Shown here one piece after another: positions 33,736-43,767 of a stretch of 64,000 nucleotides of DNA; position 1 is the stretch's first letter, and each line of letters begins with the position of its first letter. The stretch spans positions 3,090,001 through 3,154,000 of the forward strand of contig NZ_CP018061.1 in NCBI RefSeq assembly GCF_002813755.1, written 5' to 3'. The notes under the pieces are model-generated. The model did not search any database. It saw nothing but the letters and a program-made list of their open reading frames with translations, and was not told the DNA's origin. The stretch comes from Enterococcus mundtii (GTDB lineage Bacteria; Bacillota; Bacilli; Lactobacillales; Enterococcaceae). The translations under genes were made by a program, and so were the position numbers.

Positions 33736-34917
33736 TTATTTTCGATTAGGTGAAAAATGGATGATATTCGAATGATAATAGTCTGTTCGAACCGTATCAT
33801 TGAATTTTGTTAGAAAGTCTTCATCAACACTGAGTAGGTTAGCTAGAAAAGAAAGCTCAATATTGTATTTATCCAAAAAATCACTTAATAAAAGAAGTTG
33901 ATTTTCAAAAACAAAATGAAGAAGTGCTCGAATCTTACCAGGTTGGACTATTGGAATATCTTCATCTAGAGGTTCTTTATCGCGCATATTGTATTTATTG
34001 AGTGAAGCATAAAAATATCTGTTTTCCTCGAAACTAAGTAAGCCCAACTTATACGCACGGTACTCTAAAGCAATGATTGAAACCATATATTTCATTTTCA
34101 TTTCCACATAAGAGTATGGGTTCGATTTCTTCTTGATTTGCTTAAAATCATTGATAAATTCTTGTTCTGGAAGTAAGAAATAAGAGGCGAAGTCATTTGC
34201 TTCTTTTTCAATGCCCTTATGTTCCTCTTTAGAAAGACTATCCATATCAATCAATCGATGCATTAAAAGGTGTCCTAGTTCATGTGCTAAATCAAAATTT
34301 CTTCTGACAGAGGATTTTTTTCGATTTCCTAAAATAATAAAGGGGCGGTTTTCTTTCGTCCAAACACTATAGGCATCAATCTCTGCGCCCATATTTTTTT
34401 CAAGAATCGAAATTCCAGACATTTCTAATTTATACAATAATTCTTTATTGTTCTTTATATTTAATTCAATTCTAGCTTTTTCTGCTAGATGTTGAATGAT
34501 CATTTTTTTATCAGTAGTTTTAGAAGCGTTATAATAATCCTTTTCAGATGCTTGTCTTAAGTGATAGATTGTTTTTGGCGGTTCTTCCACATTCGCTTCA
34601 AATACTAAAATAAAATGGCTAACAAAATCTAAATACGTTGTTTCCATCTTTGCTTTTTTTCTAGCTTCACGATCTTCTGCTCTATAGGCGATCCGTTCAA
34701 TTGTGGCTATGTTTTTGATAAAAGCTTCAGTATAAAAGAATTGCGGTTTCACAAAAAAAATTTGTTTAAATTTATTTACGATCTCAAATTTAGGAACCGT
34801 ATATCCATTTTCATACTGCCATATCGCTTGCTCGCTGACATTGACCAAATCAGCGAGCTCTTTTCTGGAGAGACCTTTTAACTCTCGAACAGCTTGTAAT
34901 TTCTCTCCGAAAAACAT
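33736..34917 (-). CDS. XRE HTH + ImmA/IrrE metallopeptidase
   Basis: The roughly 393-residue protein joins an N-terminal XRE helix-turn-helix (LQAVRELKGLSRKELADLVN, QAIWQYENG) to an ImmA/IrrE-type zinc peptidase domain with the motif DLAHELGHLLMH near residue 190-200. Such proteins sit beside, or are fused to, repressors in phages, mobile elements and stress or defence loci, where the peptidase cleaves a repressor. The C-terminal 130 residues are unassigned. It follows the interrupted gene at 34947-35702 by about 30 bases and is probably co-transcribed with it. ATG 34917 follows TTAGGATG. Confidence 0.8.
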   Translation of the reverse strand: MFFGEKLQAVRELKGLSRKELADLVNVSEQAIWQYENGYTVPKFEIVNKFKQIFFVKPQFFYTEAFIKNIATIERIAYRAEDREARKKAKMETTYLDFVSHFILVFEANVEEPPKTIYHLRQASEKDYYNASKTTDKKMIIQHLAEKARIELNIKNNKELLYKLEMSGISILEKNMGAEIDAYSVWTKENRPFIILGNRKKSSVRRNFDLAHELGHLLMHRLIDMDSLSKEEHKGIEKEANDFASYFLLPEQEFINDFKQIKKKSNPYSYVEMKMKYMVSIIALEYRAYKLGLLSFEENRYFYASLNKYNMRDKEPLDEDIPIVQPGKIRALLHFVFENQLLLLSDFLDKYNIELSFLANLLSVDEDFLTKFNDTVRTDYYHSNIIHFSPNRK

Positions 34918-34946
34918 GGTTAACACATCCTAACTTTTTAATTTCA

Positions 34947-35702
34947 TTAATTTTCTTTTTCCTCTATCTCTACAGCGACAGAGAGCCCAAAAGCATTTGG
35001 TTCTCCGGAAAAGATTGTTTGATCGGTCGTTTTTTCTTCTTTGATGATCGCTACATCTTCATATGTAATCTCATAAGGGCTAGTAGCCATATAAGTGGAT
35101 AAATCTTTTATCGAAACCAAACTCATTGTTTCACTATTGGGCATCATTAAGTGGATAGAGTCAATTATTTTGGTGTCGTCATTGATTTCGTATGTAACTA
35201 TGTAAAAACGAGAACAAGCATGTTCAACCGCTAAAGAGCGACCTTCTTGGATCGCTTTTATTTCTTCGGGATAATTTAATTCTAATTCGATTTGCTCGGT
35301 TTTTTCTAAAAGCGTCAATCCTGTTTCTTTGAATGCGGGAAGATTAAGATCGGCTAAGTCTGTTAGGTAGTTTTTTTCTTTTTTTATCACGCCATCAAAT
35401 GTTTGGCGGATTCGCCGAGAGTTCTTGACGATCAACATAAAAGTATCGGCTTCTTCATTTAGGGTGAACTGTAAATATTCCCAGGTATAGCCAGCTTTTT
35501 CAACTGTAAAATCAATGCCAACACTTTGTCCGATTTTTGCTACTTGATCATCAATATGATTCCCTTTCGTCCAAGCGTATGCACCGCTAACCAACATTTC
35601 CTTCTTCTTTGCTTTACGTTCATCAAGATAGTGTAATTATCCTTTCAAAGTGCCATCGACGATTGCTTGATAAATGCCTTCATTTAACTGGAATACGTTC
35701 AT
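34947..35702 (-). pseudogene. Gene of unknown function split by an in-frame TAA
   Basis: A frame starting at ATG 35702 behind TGGGAGG reads MNVFQLNEGIYQAIVDGTLKG, then TAA at 35637-35639, then continues in the same frame with LHYLDERKAKKKEMLVSGAYAW to a natural stop at 34947. Without the stop it would encode 251 residues; the 216-residue downstream part begins at ATG 35597. The long open part is acidic, beta-rich and unrecognised. It is paired with the XRE-ImmA/IrrE gene and might be its substrate or antagonist. A single-base change (TAA from CAA or AAA) would explain the stop. Confidence 0.65.
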
Positions 35703-36000
35703 AAAACCTCCCATTTTTCAATTGATATGAGTATTATACAATAATTCAAAAAGTAAAAACATTGATTTTTCATTTTTTTTAAAGTGAATGGGGAATATGA
35801 CGAACAATTCTTTTTTTAGGTTATTTCTCGAAGTTAAGAACTTTTGTCACAACCTCATGTACAATTATGACTTCAAAAAGGTATTTTTTGACTAATATCG
35901 AAAACCATCGACAGAAAATGGTATAAGTGATGTATATCCACTTGTAAGAAAGTTAAATAGTTAGCCTATGCAAAACATCTATTTTGGAGTTGATGCGAAC

Positions 36001-36372
36001 ATGAAAATCATATTAAGTAATATATTAAGAAACGTGTTACTTGCTTCATATGTGAGTTTAATTGCTGTTGGAATTGCAAAAATATTTTCAAAACAAGAAT
36101 TTGTTATATTGTACCCAAGTACTATTGGATTGATTTTAGGACTAGCTACATTAGGTGAACGAAGTATTGAACAAAAACTTGGCAAGCTCAAAGTGTTTTT
36201 ACTGATGTTTCTTCTGTCATATACATTTGAAAAGACATTGGAATACCTGGATAGTATAAAAATCAGTATACCGCTTCATGAGTATCTATGGATAATGTTC
36301 GCAGCCTCTTTAGGGATGTGTTTCTATTATCTAAGGAATTACTTTGTAAAGCAGAGCAAAAATTTTAACTAA
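36001..36372 (+). CDS. Small membrane protein of unknown function
   Basis: About 123 residues with four likely membrane segments (VLLASYVSLIAVGIAKIF, YPSTIGLILGLATLG, KVFLLMFLLSYTF, WIMFAASLGMCFYYL). No family is recognised. I prefer ATG 36001; an upstream ATG at 35968 is in frame. It stands alone between the split gene and the decayed LPXTG gene. Confidence 0.45.
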   Translation: MKIILSNILRNVLLASYVSLIAVGIAKIFSKQEFVILYPSTIGLILGLATLGERSIEQKLGKLKVFLLMFLLSYTFEKTLEYLDSIKISIPLHEYLWIMFAASLGMCFYYLRNYFVKQSKNFN

Positions 36373-36482
36373 TTTTAGAGCGAACTAGTCAAAGATGTTA
36401 TAAAAAATAGCTGTTTCTGGAATAGTATATATTCGGTTTTGATGGCATAAAATGATTATTGCTCCAGAGGCACCTTTATTAG

Positions 36483-36734
36483 ATCATCAACAATAGAGCT
36501 GGAGTAACGAGTACCGCCGCGATCACTGTTAGAGAGAAAGAAAAAAATGGAACTACAAGCAAGGATAATAATGTTGCACATTCTCAAAATACAAACAATA
36601 AAACAAGCAACAAAAATAATAATAAAAACTTACTCCACACTGGAGAGCAAACAAACCACATATGACAACTGGTTGGAGTAGTAACATTTCTTGTTTCATT
36701 AATCTATTTAACAAGAAGAAAGAAAGTCCAATAA
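36483..36734 (+). pseudogene. Decayed 3' end of an LPXTG surface protein gene
   Basis: The frame reads a Lys/Asn/Thr/Ser-rich linker (GTTSKDNNVAHSQNTNNK), then NLLHTGEQTN at 36627-36656, a stop (TGA, 36663), then QLVGVVTFLVSLIYLTRRKK and a final stop at 36734. This is a sortase substrate C-terminus (LPXTG, hydrophobic segment, basic tail) in which Pro has become Leu and a stop lies before the membrane anchor. No intact upstream coding region exists; stops close the frame just before 36483. The rest of the gap (36735-37071) shows only a terminator. Confidence 0.75.
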
Positions 36735-36956
36735 GATGATCTAAGTAGATAGAATATTCAATCAGCTGCTAATAGACTAAAGTTGATTTCTATTTTTTGA
36801 TCAAAAAATACCAGCATGAAAATGAATTTTGTTAGAAAAAATCAAAATTTGTTGAGCTGATTAAGTGGTTCTGATATGTATAGATTCACCTTTTATGTAA
36901 AAATTAGGTAGTTGAAGTGATTGAGATGCTTAGTGAGAAACTTTAAATATGATTGA

Positions 36957-36989
36957 AGACTGAGAGCTTAGATACCTCTCAGTCTTTTT
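36957..36989 (+). terminator. Intrinsic terminator
   Basis: AGACTGAGAG (36957-36966) pairs perfectly with CTCTCAGTCT (36976-36985) and is followed by five T. It presumably ended the decayed surface-protein transcript. Confidence 0.85.
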
Positions 36990-37116
36990 GTTATTCGATC
37001 CAACTTTTATTCAGCTGATTTGACAAGGTATCCATTGTTTAAGAAAAATTTTTTGAAAGGGAACTTTTTGCATGTTTTTTTGCTCTAATAGAGTAGATAA
37101 AGGTGGTGAATTTCTA

Positions 37117-37626
37117 TTGTCAAGTGAAAAATGGCTAGTTAAAAGAGCTCAAAAAGGGGATGGGGAAGCCTTTGTAAAGTTAATAGAGCAGTATGAAAAT
37201 GTTCTTTATGGGATAGCCAAAAGATATTTAGGTATAGAAGATGCAGCCGATGTTTTACAAGATACTATTTTAATTGCTTTTGAAGAAATTGGGAATTTGA
37301 AACAGCCTCAATATTTTCATACGTGGATAACAAAAATATTAATTAATCAGAGTTATAACCTGATTAAGAAAAATAATAAATTTTCCTATAACTATTCTGA
37401 CAATCATCAAAAATTATTAGTAGAAGATTGTGAAGAAGGATTGGAACTTGAAAACCTTATTTCAAAGCTAGATCCGGTGTATAGAGTACCGATTTTACTT
37501 TATTATTACAGCGGTTTTTCATACAAAGAGATTAGTATTATTATTGGAGAACCATTAGGGACTGTGAAATCAAGAATTTTTAGAGGTAAAGCCTGGTTGA
37601 AAAAAGAATACACGAAAGGTGATTAA
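37117..37626 (+). CDS. ECF-type RNA polymerase sigma factor
   Basis: The roughly 169-residue protein has sigma region 2 (LIEQYENVLYGIAKRYLG, then DVLQDTILIAFEEIG) and region 4 (YRVPILLYYYSGFSYKEISI, LGTVKSRIFRGKAWL). It redirects RNA polymerase to stress promoters. I place the start at TTG 37117 with AAAGGTGG 9 bases upstream; the track-like start at 37072 precedes that site. The anti-sigma gene begins four bases after its stop codon. Confidence 0.88.
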   Translation: MSSEKWLVKRAQKGDGEAFVKLIEQYENVLYGIAKRYLGIEDAADVLQDTILIAFEEIGNLKQPQYFHTWITKILINQSYNLIKKNNKFSYNYSDNHQKLLVEDCEEGLELENLISKLDPVYRVPILLYYYSGFSYKEISIIIGEPLGTVKSRIFRGKAWLKKEYTKGD

Positions 37627-37630
37627 AAAT

Positions 37631-38644
37631 ATGAATGAAGATTTTGAAAAAGAATTAGCTAATCTAAAAAATAATGAAGAAAAAATACCTAGGGAAGTAA
37701 AAGAAAAAATAGATGTCGCGTACCAAAAAATCAAAACAAGTAGAAATAAGAAAAGAAGACTTGGAACAATACTAATAGCTAGTATAGCTGCGTTGGTTTT
37801 GATAGTTGTTTGCATCTCCCCAATAACACAAGCTGTTGGAAATTATTTGAAATTTGGGCAATTTACATCAAAAAAGTTAGTGGAAGAAGAATTTGTTCAT
37901 CAACTAAATAGTGTTGTTAAAGACAACGAAATTGAAATCAAATTAGAAAAAGCTTACATAGACCAGAAACAATTAGGACTATATTTCATTATCAATCTTC
38001 CTAAAAAATCCAAGCTTGTGTCCTCAAGAATAGATTACTATAACCTAGGATTTTCGATCAAAGAAGATGGTAAAGTACTGTTTACAAACAACTCTACAGA
38101 AGATTCTCAAGTTGACTCGTATACATTTAATCAATATTTCGATGATTCCACAAATACTTTAGAAATTTCTTATCTAATAAATAGTTTCGAAAATGATTTT
38201 GATACTATGGAGGAACTGTCAGTTGAAATTAACAAAATAAGTGGAGTAAATCAAGGTGAAAAAGGAGCTGGGAAAGGATTTTCTAAGGTTGAAATATTAA
38301 CTACGGAAGGTAATTGGCCTTTACCTGTAAATGTACAAGAAATGAAAAATTTTCAACCAATTGGTTTTACAGGTAATGTAATAGAAACTGGCAATAAAGC
38401 CTTTGGCAAAGCTTATCCTACAATGTTTGTTGTAGAAGCTGATCAGTTGAATGGTGCAAAAAATAGTATGGACATAAAACTCACCTATGAAAGTGAAGGT
38501 AAACTGAAAGAATCTAACTTATTGGAAAGTCGTTTATCTAATGAGGGTAAAGTACTTTGGTATTTTGATTTTATTGGATACGATGAGCAAGGTGTATTAA
38601 ATGTCCAAATTGATGGTAAAGATGTCATTGTATTAAAAAAATAG
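37631..38644 (+). CDS. DUF4179 anti-sigma factor
   Basis: The 337-residue protein has a cytoplasmic N-terminus of about 45 residues, one membrane segment (LGTILIASIAALVLIVVCIS) and a large extracellular beta-rich domain, the DUF4179 layout. Such proteins hold the ECF sigma factor encoded just upstream at the membrane until a wall or membrane stress is sensed. ATG 37631 is supported by AAAGGTGAT inside the end of the sigma gene. Confidence 0.85.
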   Translation: MNEDFEKELANLKNNEEKIPREVKEKIDVAYQKIKTSRNKKRRLGTILIASIAALVLIVVCISPITQAVGNYLKFGQFTSKKLVEEEFVHQLNSVVKDNEIEIKLEKAYIDQKQLGLYFIINLPKKSKLVSSRIDYYNLGFSIKEDGKVLFTNNSTEDSQVDSYTFNQYFDDSTNTLEISYLINSFENDFDTMEELSVEINKISGVNQGEKGAGKGFSKVEILTTEGNWPLPVNVQEMKNFQPIGFTGNVIETGNKAFGKAYPTMFVVEADQLNGAKNSMDIKLTYESEGKLKESNLLESRLSNEGKVLWYFDFIGYDEQGVLNVQIDGKDVIVLKK

Positions 38645-38975
38645 GTGAATGAATTAGCCTTACTTTTTTACAAAGCTATATTTTTCAATAAAAACAGTGT
38701 TTTAAAAAGATAGATTATTGGTCTCATTTTTCAATGGACTTCAATTTGTGTGTTGAGTAGAACCTTTCCCATAAAATAAAGCAAGACAAAAGCTATAAAG
38801 ACATATCTTTATGGTATAAACTTCTTGTTCAGAAATTTAGCTATGACACAACTATAAATAGTACATCAAAGAAACAAAGTTATTAAATGTACCTCTTTTT
38901 GTATTCCTTTAGTTACAAAACAAAAAAACCGTGGATCCCTTCATTAACAAAGGATTCACGGTTATTTTGATTATT
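38645..38975. other. Gap with guaA terminator
   Basis: No gene is seen. The minus-strand guaA terminator is at 38928-38963: AACCGTGGATCC with GGATTCACGGTT, running on the minus strand into seven T (38921-38927). Otherwise AT-rich DNA. Confidence 0.75.
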
Positions 38976-40541
38976 CTATTCCCACTCCACAGTTGCTGGT
39001 GGTTTAGAGGTAATATCGTACACGATACGGTTCACGTGTGCGACTTCATTGACGATACGTACAGAGATTTTTTGTAGCACATCCCATGGGATACGTGCAA
39101 AGTCAGCTGTCATACCATCGATCGATGTGACCGCACGGATACCGACTGTGTAGTCATACGTACGACCGTCGCCCATGACACCAACAGAACGGATACCAGG
39201 TAAAACCGTGAAGTATTGCCAGATGTCACGGTCAAGACCGGCAGCGGCGATTTCTTCGCGTAAGATCATATCTGATTCACGGACGATCTCCAATTTTTCT
39301 TCAGTGATTTCACCTAAGACACGGATACCAAGACCTGGTCCAGGGAATGGTTGGCGCCAAACGATTGAGTCAGGCATACCAAGCTGTGTCCCTAGTTCGC
39401 GGACTTCGTCTTTGAATAATGTGTTCAATGGTTCGATCAATTCAAATTGCATGTCCTCAGGCAAGCCACCTACGTTGTGGTGTGATTTGATCGTTTGGGC
39501 AGTTTCTGTTCCACTTTCGATTACGTCGGTGTAAAGTGTTCCTTGTGCTAAGAAAGACACACCTTCTTCGCCGGCAAGCTTTGTTGCTTCGTCGTCAAAC
39601 AAGTAGACGAACTCGTTACCGATGATTTTACGTTTTTGTTCAGGATCAGAGACACCTGCAAGTTTATTTAAGAAACGTTCTCTTGCATCTACTTTGATGA
39701 TGTTCAAGCCGAATTTTCCGCCTAAGCTTTCCATGACTTGATCCGCTTCGCCTTTACGCAATAGACCATGGTCAACGAAAATCGATGTTAATTGATCACC
39801 GATCGCTTTTTGTAAAAGGACACCAACGACGCTTGAATCCACTCCGCCAGATAAACCAAGTAAGACTTTTTTATCGCCAACTTGTTCACGGATTTTTTCG
39901 ATCTGCATGTCGATGAAATTGTTCATTGTCCAATTGCCTTCACAGTGACAGATGTCAAAAGCAAAATGACGTAATAATTCGATTCCGTATTCTGAATGAC
40001 GGACTTCTGCGTGGAATTGGATACCGTAGAAGTTACGTTCTTTGTCTTGGATCGATGCAATTGGGCAATCGCTACTTGTAGCAACAGTTTCAAAACCTTC
40101 TGGTACTTTGGTTACTAGATCCCCATGGCTCATCCAAACGGTTTGTTGTTTTGGTGTTTGGCTGAATAGTGCCGCATCATCGGCTGTTACTTCAAGCAAT
40201 GCTTTGCCGTATTCACGGTTTTTCGCAGGCTCAACAGAACCGCCAAGTTTGTACGTGATCAATTGCATACCATAACAAATACCCAACACTGGAATTCCTA
40301 AATTGAAGATTTCAGGATCAATGCCAAAAGCATTCTCATCATAGACACTGTTTGGTCCTCCAGAAAGGATGATCCCTTTCGGATTCATGGCTTTCACTTC
40401 TTCAGCTGTAATACGGTGGCTCAATAATTCAGAAAAAACACCTAAATCACGGATGCGTCGTGTAATCAATTGATTATATTGACTACCGTAATCTAGTACG
40501 ATGATTTTTTCAACGTTTGTCATATCGGCAACGTTCGTCAC
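38976..40541 (-). CDS. guaA: GMP synthase (glutamine-hydrolysing)
   Basis: The 521-residue enzyme makes GMP from XMP, ATP and glutamine. The N-terminal class I amidotransferase has the catalytic Cys in LGICYGMQL and the His/Glu in FHAEV; the ATP-pyrophosphatase motif is LSGGVDSSV and the C-terminal dimerisation domain ends PPATVEWE. The GTG at 40541 follows AGGGG; the next ATG (codon 7, MTNVEK) is an alternative and would remove a repeated MTNV element. Cytoplasmic purine synthesis. It lies downstream of coaA on the same strand. Confidence 0.96.
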   Translation of the reverse strand: MTNVADMTNVEKIIVLDYGSQYNQLITRRIRDLGVFSELLSHRITAEEVKAMNPKGIILSGGPNSVYDENAFGIDPEIFNLGIPVLGICYGMQLITYKLGGSVEPAKNREYGKALLEVTADDAALFSQTPKQQTVWMSHGDLVTKVPEGFETVATSSDCPIASIQDKERNFYGIQFHAEVRHSEYGIELLRHFAFDICHCEGNWTMNNFIDMQIEKIREQVGDKKVLLGLSGGVDSSVVGVLLQKAIGDQLTSIFVDHGLLRKGEADQVMESLGGKFGLNIIKVDARERFLNKLAGVSDPEQKRKIIGNEFVYLFDDEATKLAGEEGVSFLAQGTLYTDVIESGTETAQTIKSHHNVGGLPEDMQFELIEPLNTLFKDEVRELGTQLGMPDSIVWRQPFPGPGLGIRVLGEITEEKLEIVRESDMILREEIAAAGLDRDIWQYFTVLPGIRSVGVMGDGRTYDYTVGIRAVTSIDGMTADFARIPWDVLQKISVRIVNEVAHVNRIVYDITSKPPATVEWE

Positions 40542-40599
40542 ATTTATTACCCCTATCCCTTTAAAATTTATCTCAAAATAGTTGAACTATTTTAAAATG

Positions 40600-41523
40600 C
40601 TAATATTTTCGCATGAAAATCGAATCGATAATATGATTTTCAGTTTTATGGAGAATTATATCGGCTCTTCCACGAGTAGGCAAGATATATTCGTTTAAAT
40701 TCTTCAAATTCACATTTTTCCATACATCTCTTGCCATTTTAAACGCATCTTCACGATTACCAATGGCAAATTGGTAGTAATAGTTTTGTGGATGTTGAAA
40801 AGCTGTATCAAGTAACGCGCCAAAGCGATCCAAATACCATTTTTCGATCAATTCAGAATCTGCATCAACGTACACAGAGAAATCAAAAAAGTCACTGACG
40901 TAAATTTGTTGATTAGCTGGTAGTTGAAGCGTGTTGATTCCTTCGACGATCAAAATGTCCGGTTGTTGGATCAGTTCATATTCATCGGGAATAATATCAT
41001 AGACATCGTGAGAGTAGACTGGAACTTTGGTTGTTTCTTGACCGGATTTCACTTGATTAAGAAAATCGATCAACCTTTCCATGTCATAACTTTCCGGAAA
41101 TCCTTTCCGGTCCATGATACCACGTTCTTTTAAGACTTTATTCGGATATAAAAAACCATCTGTGGTGATTAGCTGGACATTTCTTCGTTTGAATGTCCGA
41201 GACAAAATCATTTGCAATAAGCGCGCGGTGGTGCTTTTACCGACTGCGACACTTCCGGCAATCCCGATAATAAACGGTGGGACTTGAGTGTATTTATGAA
41301 GGAATAACCCTTTGCTCAGAGAGAGGGATTCAAACTCTTTCATATGCAGAAAAATCAAGTGCGCAAGTGGTACATAAATGTCGCGAACATCTTGCATGGA
41401 AATACGGTCATTCAAACTTTTTATACTATCTAGTTCATCTTGTGTCAATGGAGCTTGACCATTTCGGTAAAATTCGCGCCACTCTTCTCTTGCCACACGG
41501 TAATAATTCATTGGATCATTCAT
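40600..41523 (-). CDS. coaA: Type I pantothenate kinase
   Basis: The 307-residue kinase catalyses the first step of coenzyme A synthesis, phosphorylating pantothenate with ATP. The P-loop is GSVAVGKST, followed by VQLITTDGFLYPN and the RGFPESYD-like motif KGFPESYDM, all standard for prokaryotic type I PanK. ATG 41523 (MNDPMNYYRV) is chosen because CAGGAGG lies 8 bases upstream; a longer frame begins at 41580. It is followed 58 bases later by guaA. Confidence 0.95.
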   Translation of the reverse strand: MNDPMNYYRVAREEWREFYRNGQAPLTQDELDSIKSLNDRISMQDVRDIYVPLAHLIFLHMKEFESLSLSKGLFLHKYTQVPPFIIGIAGSVAVGKSTTARLLQMILSRTFKRRNVQLITTDGFLYPNKVLKERGIMDRKGFPESYDMERLIDFLNQVKSGQETTKVPVYSHDVYDIIPDEYELIQQPDILIVEGINTLQLPANQQIYVSDFFDFSVYVDADSELIEKWYLDRFGALLDTAFQHPQNYYYQFAIGNREDAFKMARDVWKNVNLKNLNEYILPTRGRADIILHKTENHIIDSIFMRKY

Positions 41524-41899
41524 ACATAGCCTCCTGGATTCTCCCATCAATGGACCTATTTTAACATAAATGCGTGTCAAACCCTACCACTTAGGCGAGA
41601 AACTAAATGGTTTTTTCTCATATCAAAGGATGGAAGAATAGGCGTTCTTTCTTTTTTGATAACTGAAAAGAGGCGAAGAGAATAGAGGATTGTATAAGAA
41701 AAAAGTAACAGTTTAACTCAAAGTTAGCTGAAATAGTAGGAATAGAAGTAACATTCTGGGAAATAAAACGACACCCACCAAAAATTGAAGAACAAATTCA
41801 GTGGATGCCGCCTTACTTTTCGAAGATAAATCTCTCTGGGATCTCTTATCGGTGTTCATTTACGACATTGAAATACTTGTTTTATTTTGATTTCAGTAT
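41524..41899. other. Gap between coaA and the LysR gene
   Basis: No gene is visible. An imperfect hairpin at about 41770-41810 (CACCCAC with GTGGATG) lies downstream of the minus-strand LysR gene and may be its terminator. The coaA promoter should be near 41560-41700. Confidence 0.4.
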
Positions 41900-42820
41900 T
41901 TATCGTTTTGGCAAGTAATAGGTGCCAGTATCAGCAGAGCCCATCATTTGTGTAGTGTGACATGTTTGATTGAAAATCGCTTGGATTTCTTTTTCAACCT
42001 CTGGATAGAAGTAAAAGTTTTCTGATTCACTGTTTTTATAAAGATAAAAATGAATGGTTGGAAATGTTGGCAGCGAGACAAAACAAACAGGTTCAATAGC
42101 TAAAAGTTCTTGCGCAAAGGTATTGGCTAATAGCATTCCTTTTCCTTCTGTAATCATTTTCGTTGCTCCTAAACTATCTGGACAGACGATATATTTTGGT
42201 TCATTGGTCAGCTGTTTGACTACTTTTTTTGTAATCACTTGATGTTCGACATGGTCGAGTAAAAAGATAAAAGGTAACTCTTCTAGTACTTCCGCGGATA
42301 ATATCCCATCTGGTTTTACAAAATAGCTACTGATTGCAACTTTAAGTTCCAAAGTGGCTAACCTTGTTTGAATGAATTTGGGGTGATCTAAGGTAGCAGA
42401 AGTAATGGCAAAGTCGATTTCTTTCTGACTTAGTTTATTTAGCAGATCCAATGAAGGAATATAACGGTAGTCGATCGTAAAGTTTTGATGCCGGCTTTGA
42501 TATTTGTTTGCTTCAAAGATAAACGAAGCATCGCTTGTGCCGACACGCAAAGAAGGATAGTCTACTGATTCATTTAATGAGATATTCAATTTCTTCGCTT
42601 CCGCCAAAATCAATTCTACGGAAGGAAGGATTGCTTTTCCATGGGTACTCAATATGATCTTTTTCCCGTGACGCTCAAACAGATCTGTCCCGATTTCTTG
42701 TTCTAAACTTTTTAACGAACTACTTAACGAAGAAATACTAACATGGAGCTCTTTTGAAGCTTGTGAGAGACTATTGAAACGGGCAATCATATAGAAATAT
42801 TCTAATTTTTCGATCGACAT
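41900..42820 (-). CDS. LysR-family transcriptional regulator
   Basis: The 306-residue protein has the LysR helix-turn-helix (FNSLSQASKELHVSISSLSSSLKSLEQEIG) and a C-terminal ligand-binding domain (from about 90, LRVGTSDASFIFEAN). LysR proteins usually regulate a divergent neighbour, but here the adjoining 940 bases contain no convincing gene, so the target is not evident. The final residues (ADTGTYYLPKR) extend past the usual domain end. Confidence 0.85.
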   Translation of the reverse strand: MSIEKLEYFYMIARFNSLSQASKELHVSISSLSSSLKSLEQEIGTDLFERHGKKIILSTHGKAILPSVELILAEAKKLNISLNESVDYPSLRVGTSDASFIFEANKYQSRHQNFTIDYRYIPSLDLLNKLSQKEIDFAITSATLDHPKFIQTRLATLELKVAISSYFVKPDGILSAEVLEELPFIFLLDHVEHQVITKKVVKQLTNEPKYIVCPDSLGATKMITEGKGMLLANTFAQELLAIEPVCFVSLPTFPTIHFYLYKNSESENFYFYPEVEKEIQAIFNQTCHTTQMMGSADTGTYYLPKR

Positions 42821-43767
42821 ACAGCTATGCCTCCTTTATCATTCTATTCTCCTCTTAAATTTCTCATGAGCCTCTTAAAAAAACAATAGTTATGTTGAGG
42901 CGCACGTAGAGATTAAACAATCCTTAATAAATTGTGAAATAAATCACTATATAATTGAATAGTAAATGAATCCGTACAATTTATTGTTTGCTGATGGAAT
43001 TGGATGTGAGTTGGTCATTAATAAATTTTTTTCTGGAAAGACAGTCATTGCTTTGTTGTAGTGGATGAAGCGAATCTCAACCAAGTAAGGAAATCGAAAT
43101 AGTTGAAATAGCAATAGGGTACCAAGACAGCCATGTTTACCTAAAGCAATGTTCACCGGTTTCTTGGTGGTGCAATTTTTGCTGACAACATAAAAAAGCC
43201 TCCTTAATACATAAAGGGCGGCGTACTCAAATAAACATTGGAAAGTGTAATTTGCAATTGTGGTGCGCAATTGTAATCACGTTAATTGAGCTTTGGCTTT
43301 CTGAGACGTAAGAAACAAGTTCTAGTTATCTTGGAAAAGCCTTAATTCGACAATCCCTGCTTTACTCGTTACTGTCTCTCGACATTTCCGAGCGATAACC
43401 TATGTTCTTCAGAGTAACCTCACCTAATATGATTATTTTTTCATCCACATCATAAAGGTCAGCGGAAGTAAGAGTCAATAATACTCCTTCTTCTAATCGG
43501 GTGATCATCTCGCGATTTGTCATCATAAAGGCGGTGATATCAAAGGTTATGCTCGTCCTATTTACCCTGTTCCTACTTTCACGAAACAGATTACGCAAAT
43601 ACCGAAAAGGGTAAATAGAGAAATACTAAGGAATGCGATTTTTCTTTCTGTAGTGCATTAAATCGCTTGATTCTGTAAAAGAAAACCGAAGACATACAGT
43701 TTCACTTGCACCTTCTCATGGAACACGTTAGACTATGAACAACTAACAGATAAGAAGGATGGAAACT
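42821..43767. other. Nearly gene-free kilobase
   Basis: The two minus-strand frames here (42947-43270 and 43362-43598) lack ribosome binding sites and recognisable domains. The second reads ITRLEEGVLLTLTSADLYDVD and has fairly normal composition, so it could be the tail of a decayed gene. GCAATTGT repeats occur near 43250-43275. I see no RNA gene. Confidence 0.35.

Noticed and set aside
40521..40541. Repeated MTNV at the guaA start as a duplication of interest
   Set aside because: It probably reflects a choice between two start codons; only a few codons are involved.
42947..43270. 107-codon minus-strand frame
   Set aside because: No ribosome site, odd composition, no domain; kept only as part of the gene-free interval.
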